A DNA stretch of 64,000 nucleotides from Deltaproteobacteria bacterium (GTDB taxonomy: Bacteria > Myxococcota > Myxococcia > Myxococcales > 40CM-4-68-19), in NCBI GenBank assembly GCA_005879535.1, contig VBKI01000052.1, positions 1-64,000 on the forward strand, written 5' to 3'. The translations under genes and the position numbers were made by a program. Position 1 is the first letter of the stretch, and every line of letters starts with the position of its first letter. The notes beneath the pieces are model-generated. The model did no database searches, was not told the DNA's origin, and saw only the letters and a program-made list of their open reading frames with translations. Below are positions 58,280 to 64,000 of this stretch, one piece after another.

Positions 58280-59527
58280 TTACGGCGACTCGCCGCGGAT
58301 CAGGTCTTTATAACTCTCGCGGGCGCGAATCACCCGCCAAGAGCGGCCGTCCACCAGCACTTCCGGCGGGCGGGGGCGGGCGTTGTACTGCGAGGCCATG
58401 GCCATCCCGTAGGCGCCGGCCGTGCGAAGCACCACCAGATCGCCGGTCTGCAGAGGAGGGAGGCGCCGTCGCGGCGCCAGGACGTCCGCGCTTTCGCAGA
58501 CCGGACCCACCACGTCGACCACCTCCGCTCCGCGTCGCGGCCGCGCCACCGGCTCCAGCGCGTGATGCGCCTGGTAGAGCGCCGGCCGGAGGAGGTCGTT
58601 CATCCCGGCGTCGACCACCACGAATCGACGCGAGCCGTGCCCTTGCTTGCGCAGGAGCACGCGTGTCAGGAGGACGCCGGCGTTCGCCACCAGGACCCGC
58701 CCGGGCTCGACCAGCACCTTGACGTCTACGCCCCGCAGCGCGCGCACGAGCGCCTCGCCGTACTCCCTCGGCGAGGGCGGCTTCGGACCATCGCCATAGG
58801 GAACCCCGAGACCGCCGCCCATGTCGAGCCGGCGGATGTCGTGGCCGTCGGAGCGAAGCTCGATGACCAGGGCCCGCATCTTTGCCGCGGCTTCGGAGAA
58901 CGGCTTCACCGAGCCGATCTGCGAGCCGATGTGGCAGGCGACGCCGACGGCGCGGATCCCTGGAAGCGAAGCCGCCAGCCGGTACGTCCTGCGCACGCGC
59001 GCAGCGGGCACGCCGAACTTGCTGCTGGCGAGCGCCGTCGCGATGTGCGGGTGCGTGCGCGCGTCGACCTCGGGATTGACGCGCAGCGCGACCGGCGCTA
59101 CCCGATTCCTGCGGGCCGCGACGCGGGAGAGCTGCTCCAGCTCCTCTTCGCTCTCGCAGTTGAACTGGAAGATGCCCGCTTCCAGCGCCGCCTCCATCTC
59201 GTCCTCCCGCTTGCCGACGCCGGAAAAGACGATCTTTGCCGGGTCGCCTCGCGCCTGCAGGGCGCGGAAGAGCTCTCCGCCCGAAACGATGTCGAAGCCG
59301 AACCCGTCGCGCGCAAGCAGCACGAGCAACGCCAGGTTCGGCGCCGATTTCACCGCGAAGCAAGCAAGGACGTCGAGACCGCGAAGCGCCGCGCGGAAGA
59401 CGCGCGCGTGCCTCAGCAGGGTCGCCGTCGAATAGACGTAGGCCGGCGTCCCCACCTCCTCCGCCAGCTCCGAGAGCGGCACCTCTTCGCAGCAGAGTTG
59501 CCCTTTGCGGCGCTGGAAGTGGTTCAC
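58280..59527 (-). CDS. lysA: Diaminopimelate decarboxylase
   Basis: LysA makes lysine from meso-diaminopimelate. The 415-residue PLP enzyme has the PLP-lysine in CFAVKSAPNLALLVLLARDG, the glycine-rich phosphate loop DMGGGLGVPYGDGPKP, HIGSQIGSVKPFSEAA and the active-site Cys in PVCESADVLAPRR, with the C-terminal block LRTAGAYGMAMASQYNARPR. The start is GTG at 59527 inside a GTGA overlap with the LptM-like lipoprotein gene. It leads the lysine genes after that small gene. Confidence 0.96.
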   Translation of the reverse strand: MNHFQRRKGQLCCEEVPLSELAEEVGTPAYVYSTATLLRHARVFRAALRGLDVLACFAVKSAPNLALLVLLARDGFGFDIVSGGELFRALQARGDPAKIVFSGVGKREDEMEAALEAGIFQFNCESEEELEQLSRVAARRNRVAPVALRVNPEVDARTHPHIATALASSKFGVPAARVRRTYRLAASLPGIRAVGVACHIGSQIGSVKPFSEAAAKMRALVIELRSDGHDIRRLDMGGGLGVPYGDGPKPPSPREYGEALVRALRGVDVKVLVEPGRVLVANAGVLLTRVLLRKQGHGSRRFVVVDAGMNDLLRPALYQAHHALEPVARPRRGAEVVDVVGPVCESADVLAPRRRLPPLQTGDLVVLRTAGAYGMAMASQYNARPRPPEVLVDGRSWRVIRARESYKDLIRGESP

Positions 59528-59661
59528 CGGCTGCCCCCGTCCGCGCTGCCGGCGTCCGGCGCTGCTGCCTCCGCGGAAGGCGGCCGCGCCGGTCCTTTGA
59601 CGCCGCAGACGACGAGGGTGGACGTGGCAAGGACGATGAGCGCGCGGACTATGGTGCGCAT
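59524..59661 (-). CDS. LptM/YifL-like small lipoprotein
   Basis: The 45-residue protein has a signal (MRTIVRALIVLATSTLVV) and the lipobox region VVCGVKGPARPP. The CGxKGP motif right after the lipidated Cys is the hallmark of the LptM (YifL/LppL) family, which help assemble LptD, the outer-membrane LPS transporter. In other bacteria it also sits directly before lysA or dapF, as here: its TGA overlaps the lysA GTG. The gene is too short for most gene finders. The ATG at 59661 lies 12 bases after the preceding outer-membrane protein's stop. Confidence 0.85.
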   Translation of the reverse strand: MRTIVRALIVLATSTLVVCGVKGPARPPSAEAAAPDAGSADGGSR

Positions 59662-59673
59662 CTCATCGCGTGA

Positions 59674-61695
59674 TCAGAAGGGAATGGCGAGCAGCAGCCG
59701 GACCGCGTGCGCGGCGGAACCGCTCTGGTTCGCCGCCACGTTCCGGAGGCCGTCGAAGGGCAGGAGGATGCCGTACGCCAGGCCGGCGTGGAAACGGTCC
59801 GACGTGTCGTACGTGATCCCGACATTCAGCTCGAGGCCCAGCGGTTTGGCCAGACCCGGTGTGTTCTCCGCGTACCAGGCCTGCGCGTACATCGTGGAGA
59901 GGATCAGCTCGAACCCGGTGTCGTCCCCGCCACCCGTCTTGCGGCCGGTGGGCCTGTAACGCATGGAAGGCTTGACGTACCAGGCGCTGGTCACCGACGT
60001 GATCAGGTTGCGGAACAGGATCATGTCGACGTTGAAGGAGCGATTGAAGACGAAGTTGTTGATCCGCGCGTGGCCGCCGGTCGGGCTGGAGAAATCGAGG
60101 TGGCTGCCGTCGATGTCGCCTGCTCCTGCCGCGCGCGTGGGCTGCTGGCCGGGAGCCGCCGGCTGCGCGGCCCCGGACCCCTGCCGCCAGGGCCGCGCTC
60201 CGAACCCGTAGGCCCCCTTGTCGCCGGAAGCTCCGCCCCACTCGAGCCCGAACAGGAGCGCATCCGCCGAGAGCAATGCGACATCGGTCTGGAGCGCTCC
60301 GCCCACCTGGAAGATGTTGAGGCCGCGCTTGAGCTCCTGCGCGACCTCCTGCGTGACGGTGCCGGTGTCGAACTCCGACTGCTGGTGCGTGCCGACGGTC
60401 CCCAGGTTGAAGGCCACCTCGGCGTCGAGCCGCCACTTCTTGCGCTTGAGCGAGAAGAACGCGTCGGGCTGGTAGATCTTCGCCCGCCGCTCGACGACGC
60501 GCGAGCGCAGCGTTCCGGTAGAGTCGGTGGCGCTCACCGGCGTGTCCCAGACCTGCGTGCGGTAGTCGAGGACGAGCCCGTAGTTGATCACCCACTGATT
60601 CGCGGCGAGCTTCCGTTTGATCTCCTCCTGGGTATCGACGCGCGTCACCTCGAGCGCCAGCCGGTACCCGTCGTCGAGCGTGTCCAAATCCACGCTGCGC
60701 CCCAGCTCGCCCTTGTCGCCGGTGGTCATCGCGCCCTTGTCGAGGATGTCGAACATCACCGACAGGTGGTGGCCCTTGAACTCGCGCGGCGCGAACGCGA
60801 TCCGGTCGTAGGTGTCCCCGTAGTCGCAGTCGAGGCAATTGCCGTCGTTGTGCAGGATCCCGAGGCCCCAGTGGTAGCCCATGCGGCCGAAGAGCAACTC
60901 GCCGAGCTGTGTGTTCACCCGACCCCAGACGCGCTTGACGTTGACGGTGCCCGCTCCGCGCCGGTTCGCCAGCAGCGAGAGCGGCGTGAAGGGATCGAGA
61001 TACGCGTCCGTCGCCGGGCTGCTTCCGAGGAGGATGTTGTCGAGGATGTCCGCCTGGAAATAGATGGAGAGATCCTCGCTGACGGCGAGCGTGGGCTCGA
61101 AACGGAAGCGGAAGTTCGCGTCCGACTGGCTGTTGTTGCCGGTGCCGATGAACGGACCGGGGAAGAGAAAGTTGCCCGCCGGATCGGCGCCACGGCCGAG
61201 GCGCATGTTGTTGAAGAACTCGCCGCGCATCCGCAGATAGCCGTGCGGCTGGAACAGGTTCACCCGCTGCTTGAGCGATTCGACCGCTTCGCTGTCCTGC
61301 ACCCGCGCCTGCGAGTCCTGCTCGACCCAGGCCGTTTCCTGCTTCACCTCGTCTTTGGTCTTCTGCAGCTCGCGGCGGACCTCCTCCATCACCTGCCGGC
61401 GGAACTCCTCCTGATCGAACGTGCGCGGAGTCTGCACCGTGCTGGCTCCGGCCGCAGCGGGCGCGGTGGCTGGCGCCGTCGAGGTGGCCGCGCTCGAAGA
61501 CGGAGCAGCCGCGGTCCCCTGCTCTCCCGTCTTCGTCGAGGTGGCTGGCGCCTGCGACTGGCCGGCGGACGGGTTCTTGGGAGGCCGCTTGGGCTTCGCC
61601 TTGCGCGCCGGAGGGGTCTCCGCAGGAGCGGTCTGGGCGAAGGCGCCGCCCGCGGCGATGCTGAGAGCTGCGGCGAGGCAGAGCGAGCGAAGCAT
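59674..61695 (-). CDS. Outer-membrane coiled-coil/beta-barrel protein, TIGR04551-like
   Basis: The 673-residue protein has a signal peptide (MLRSLCLAAALSIAAGGAFA), a low-complexity Pro/Ala/Ser-rich stretch, a coiled coil at about 100-150 (EEFRRQVMEEVRRELQKTKD), then a long beta-barrel with the family-like start LFQPHGYLRMRGEFFNNMRL and aromatic C-terminus (RLLLAIPF). This plan resembles trimeric porins with N-terminal coiled coils. I believe it belongs to the Myxococcales-type TIGR04551 proteins, though I cannot check this. The function is unknown. A good promoter lies upstream. Confidence 0.8.
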   Translation of the reverse strand: MLRSLCLAAALSIAAGGAFAQTAPAETPPARKAKPKRPPKNPSAGQSQAPATSTKTGEQGTAAAPSSSAATSTAPATAPAAAGASTVQTPRTFDQEEFRRQVMEEVRRELQKTKDEVKQETAWVEQDSQARVQDSEAVESLKQRVNLFQPHGYLRMRGEFFNNMRLGRGADPAGNFLFPGPFIGTGNNSQSDANFRFRFEPTLAVSEDLSIYFQADILDNILLGSSPATDAYLDPFTPLSLLANRRGAGTVNVKRVWGRVNTQLGELLFGRMGYHWGLGILHNDGNCLDCDYGDTYDRIAFAPREFKGHHLSVMFDILDKGAMTTGDKGELGRSVDLDTLDDGYRLALEVTRVDTQEEIKRKLAANQWVINYGLVLDYRTQVWDTPVSATDSTGTLRSRVVERRAKIYQPDAFFSLKRKKWRLDAEVAFNLGTVGTHQQSEFDTGTVTQEVAQELKRGLNIFQVGGALQTDVALLSADALLFGLEWGGASGDKGAYGFGARPWRQGSGAAQPAAPGQQPTRAAGAGDIDGSHLDFSSPTGGHARINNFVFNRSFNVDMILFRNLITSVTSAWYVKPSMRYRPTGRKTGGGDDTGFELILSTMYAQAWYAENTPGLAKPLGLELNVGITYDTSDRFHAGLAYGILLPFDGLRNVAANQSGSAAHAVRLLLAIPF

Positions 61696-61729
61696 CCGTT
61701 CCACTCCCGGAAAGGGCAAGGGACGCGCG

Positions 61730-61759
61730 CGAGTAGCACGCGTTCCGCCGCGGGGTCAA
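61730..61759 (-). promoter_or_regulatory. Sigma70-type promoter of the outer-membrane protein gene
   Basis: On the minus strand TTGACC (61759-61754) is followed after 18 bases by TACTCG (61735-61730) with an upstream TGC, an extended -10. The start codon is 35 bases downstream. The -35 matches those of the btuB and TetR promoters in this window. Confidence 0.5.
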
Positions 61760-61806
61760 GGAACGAAACCTTTGCAAACTGCGCCTGCGCGCGTTGAATG
61801 CGAGGC

Positions 61807-62382
61807 ATGAACCTCGTGTTCGTGCTGCTCCTCGTCGCCGCAGCGATCGCGGGCGCGGTCCGCGGCGACATCAAGGCCGTGGGACAGGGCGCGTTCGACG
61901 GCGCATCGCAAGGCGTGACGCTCGCCATCGGGCTGATCGGCGTGATGGCGCTGTGGCTCGGGCTGATGCGGATCGCGGAGAAGGCCGGGCTGGTGGAGAA
62001 GCTCGCGCGCGCGGCCCGCCCCATCTTCCGCCCTCTCTTCCCCGGCATCCCCGATGGGCACCCCGCCATCTCGGCCATGCTGCTGAACATCGCCGCGAAC
62101 ATGATGGGACTCGGCAACGCGGCCACCCCGTTCGGGATCAAGGCGATGGAGGAGCTGGAGAAGCTGAATCCGACCCCCGGAACGGCCACCAACGCGCAGG
62201 TGCTGTTCCTCGCCATCAACACCGCCTCGCTGCAGCTGGTACCGACGACGGTGATCGCGCTGCGCGCCGCCGCGAAGTCGACGGACCCGGCGGGCATCCT
62301 CCTCCCCACGCTGATGGCGACGGTCTGCGCGCTGACGGTCGGGATCCTCGCCGCCAGGCTGCTCGAGCGGGTGTGGAAGTGA
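61807..62382 (+). CDS. spmA: SpmA-like nucleoside recognition domain membrane protein
   Basis: The 191-residue membrane protein has four or five helices and the SpmA/Gate-domain pattern: VTLAIGLIGVMALWLGLMRI, PLFPGIPDGHPAISAMLLN, MMGLGNAATPFGIKAMEELE and NTASLQLVPTTVIALRAAA. SpmA and SpmB together affect spore-core dehydration in Bacillus, but pairs also occur in bacteria that do not make endospores, where the role is unknown. I used ATG 61807. Its stop overlaps the spmB GTG, so the pair is translated together. Confidence 0.88.
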   Translation: MNLVFVLLLVAAAIAGAVRGDIKAVGQGAFDGASQGVTLAIGLIGVMALWLGLMRIAEKAGLVEKLARAARPIFRPLFPGIPDGHPAISAMLLNIAANMMGLGNAATPFGIKAMEELEKLNPTPGTATNAQVLFLAINTASLQLVPTTVIALRAAAKSTDPAGILLPTLMATVCALTVGILAARLLERVWK

Positions 62383-62918
62383 GACACGCATTCGAGATCG
62401 CCTCGAGCTGGATCCTGATCGCGCTTCTGGTTGGCATTCCTCTCTACGGCTGGGTCAAGGGCGTCAAGGTGTACGAGGCGTTCGTGGAGGGCGCGAAGGA
62501 GGGGTTCAACGTCGCGGTCCGGATCATTCCCTTCCTCGTCGCAATCCTCGCGGCGGTGGGCGGCTTCCGCGCCGCCGGCGCGATGGATGCGTTGGCGAAG
62601 GTGCTCGCTCCGATCACCGGCCCCCTCGGCCTGCCCGCGGAAGTGCTGCCGATGGCGCTGGTGCGTCCGCTCTCCGGATCGGGGGCGCTGGGGCTTCTCG
62701 GCAACATCTTCGCGACCCCGGGCCTCGGCCCGGACTCGTACGCCGGCCGCCTCGGCTCGGTGCTGCAGGGATCGACGGAGACGACGTTCTACGTGCTCTC
62801 GGTGTACTGCGGATCGGTGGGAATCGTCCGCTACCGGCACGCGCTCGCTGCAGGGCTCCTCGCCGACTTCACCGGTCTGACCGCCTCTGTGCTGATCGCG
62901 CGGATGCTTTGGATGTAA
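62379..62918 (+). CDS. spmB: SpmB-like membrane protein
   Basis: The 179-residue membrane protein has the SpmB pattern: IPLYGWVKGVKVYEAFVEGA, FNVAVRIIPFLVAILAAVGG, ALVRPLSGSGALGLLGN and STETTFYVLSVYCGSVGIVR. It pairs with SpmA. The start is a GTG inside a GTGA overlap. In Myxococcota a link to myxospore maturation is possible but purely inferred. The lipoprotein gene begins 11 bases after its stop. Confidence 0.88.
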   Translation: MRHAFEIASSWILIALLVGIPLYGWVKGVKVYEAFVEGAKEGFNVAVRIIPFLVAILAAVGGFRAAGAMDALAKVLAPITGPLGLPAEVLPMALVRPLSGSGALGLLGNIFATPGLGPDSYAGRLGSVLQGSTETTFYVLSVYCGSVGIVRYRHALAAGLLADFTGLTASVLIARMLWM

Positions 62919-62929
62919 GGTTCGCGCCC

Positions 62930-63952
62930 ATGCGCCGGATCGCTCTCATCGCCGCACTGTTCTGCGCCGTCTCCTGCAAACGCAGCGAGGACGAGGCGGC
63001 GCGGGCGCGAATCTTCTCTCCCCAGCAGCCGGTGGGCGAGCTGCCGGAAGCGAAGGAGAAGCTGGACCCCACGCGGCTCGCGGAAGATCCCGCGCTGGCG
63101 AACCGCGTGCTGCACATGCAGCGGCGCGAGATCGATCAGCGGATCGGGACGCACAAGGCGCAACAGCGCGTGCAGTTCGCCTGGTTCCGCGGGCCGGGTC
63201 TTCCCGACGGCGGCTCCGAAGTCTCCCTCGCCGAGGAGACCACCCTGCTGGAGGGTCCGGGCGACGAGTTCTCGGTACGCCTGGTCAACGATCGCAACCA
63301 GGGGTTCGAGCTCGTGTGGGTGAAGGGCGAGGCATTCGTCAAAAGCCTCTATGGCGCTTTCCACAAGCGAAGGACCGACCGCACCGACCCGCCGCGCATC
63401 CGCGAGCAGGCGATGTCGGGGCTGGCGACGTTCGACCGTCTCGCCCGCGGTCTCAAGCTGCGCAACGCCGGGGAGTCGAAGTCAGAGGGGCGCCGCGTCG
63501 TGCGCTACGTCGTGACGGGCTACGGCGCGCGGGCCGGCGAGAAGGACACGAGCGATCTGCCGCCGGTGCAGTACCCCGAGAACCGCACCGATCCGGACAC
63601 GGCACGTCGCCTCGAGCTATGGGAAAAAGAGGAGCCGCTCTCCGTGCGCGGCACGGTCCTCGTCGACGCCGAGACCGCCGCCCCGCTTGCCTGCGATCTC
63701 CAGGGGCACTTCAAGGTAGCGGACAACGGCCAGGGACCGGCGGCGGAACTCCATCTCCACTCGGTGCTCGTCACCTCGAGCATCGGGAAGGATCCGAATC
63801 TCAAGGCGCCGCAGTTCGAGCCGGAGACGAGCGTTCCGCACGCCGTCAAGGACCCGCTGCGCTTTCTCGGCAAGGGTCCGGCCGCGGGTCCGCAACCCCC
63901 CGCCGGCGAGGAACCCGAGGACTCCGAAGAGGACGAAACGCCCCCGCGCTGA
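62930..63952 (+). CDS. Hypothetical lipoprotein
   Basis: The 340-residue protein has a lipoprotein signal (MRRIALIAALFCAVSC, Cys16). The mature part is charged and hydrophilic, with no membrane helix. Notable stretches are VLHMQRREIDQRIGTHKAQQ and GTVLVDAETAAPLACDLQGH, which suggest a two-domain beta-rich protein, and the tail is acidic and Pro-rich (EEPEDSEEDETPPR). I recognise no family. A -10-like hexamer (TAAGGT) lies eight bases before the ATG. I used 62930 over the upstream 62909 start. Confidence 0.72.
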   Translation: MRRIALIAALFCAVSCKRSEDEAARARIFSPQQPVGELPEAKEKLDPTRLAEDPALANRVLHMQRREIDQRIGTHKAQQRVQFAWFRGPGLPDGGSEVSLAEETTLLEGPGDEFSVRLVNDRNQGFELVWVKGEAFVKSLYGAFHKRRTDRTDPPRIREQAMSGLATFDRLARGLKLRNAGESKSEGRRVVRYVVTGYGARAGEKDTSDLPPVQYPENRTDPDTARRLELWEKEEPLSVRGTVLVDAETAAPLACDLQGHFKVADNGQGPAAELHLHSVLVTSSIGKDPNLKAPQFEPETSVPHAVKDPLRFLGKGPAAGPQPPAGEEPEDSEEDETPPR

Positions 63953-63961
63953 GCCTCGCCA

Positions 63962-63985
63962 ATCCTGCGGGAAAGCAGGATCTTT
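63962..63985 (+). terminator. Stem-loop terminator-like hairpin after the lipoprotein gene
   Basis: ATCCTGC (63962-63968) pairs perfectly with GCAGGAT (63975-63981) around a GGGAAA loop, followed by CTTT. A seven-base stem and a short T tract make a plausible rho-independent terminator for the spmA-spmB-lipoprotein transcript. Confidence 0.5.
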
Positions 63986-64000
63986 CCCGATAGTCGCGCA

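Noticed and set aside
1-64000. tRNA, rRNA, tmRNA or CRISPR array
   Set aside because: No cloverleaf, rRNA block or regularly spaced repeat was seen by eye; a dedicated search could still find a divergent RNA.
1-64000. Insertion sequences, integrases or prophage genes
   Set aside because: No transposase, recombinase or terminal inverted repeats are recognisable; base composition is even along the window.

Overview
The window is 64 kb of very GC-rich, gene-dense bacterial chromosome with no rRNA, tRNA, insertion sequence, phage gene or CRISPR array that I can see. Gene content and style suggest a delta-type Gram-negative, most likely Myxococcota: an outer-membrane cobalamin receptor, many lipoproteins and outer-membrane barrels, two HD-GYP regulators, SpmA/SpmB, a succinylase lysine pathway, and coding on both strands in tight overlapping operons. 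That placement is inference; no marker in the window proves it. About 60 genes are called, many starting with GTG or TTG and overlapping the previous stop by four bases (GTGA or ATGA).

Left part (1-24.3 kb): small conserved proteins and a ComEA-like protein precede a vitamin B12 import operon: sigma70-like promoter, cobalamin riboswitch, btuB, a beta-propeller surface lipoprotein, btuF, btuC and btuD. The lipoprotein is placed like BtuG of Bacteroides and is the most interesting protein in the window. Then come a PorV/FadL-like barrel divergent from galU, priA (with no legal start for its conserved N-terminus), def, a YceI/cytochrome b561-like pair, a methyltransferase, an outer-membrane protein, alaS, a DUF167 protein, a subtilisin-like protease and an unknown protein.

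Middle (21.7-43.8 kb): a minus-strand run of MoxR ATPase, DUF58, transglutaminase, Fpg glycosylase, nucleotidyltransferase and metallophosphoesterase; rlmI; two HD-GYP proteins flanking a sulfurtransferase, M28 peptidase and VKOR run; an HD phosphohydrolase; a CPBP protease; a fatty acid hydroxylase-like protein; a Nudix/metallo-beta-lactamase fusion; a beta-CASP protein that has lost metal ligands; a DMT exporter; and a Ca2+/H+ antiporter.

Right part (42.8-64 kb): a TetR-etfB-etfA-metallo-beta-lactamase operon, whose promoter carries a near-perfect FadR-type palindrome, is divergent from a kdsD-like isomerase. A long minus-strand lysine/folate block follows: LptM-like lipoprotein, lysA, dapA, dapB, FAH-family hydrolase, dapC-like aminotransferase, a CHASE3 histidine kinase, dapD, dapE, folK and a TPR lipoprotein. 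It supplies diaminopimelate and lysine by the succinylase route; dapF and the aspartate kinase steps are not in the window. The window ends with a coiled-coil/beta-barrel outer-membrane protein, SpmA/SpmB and a lipoprotein followed by a hairpin.
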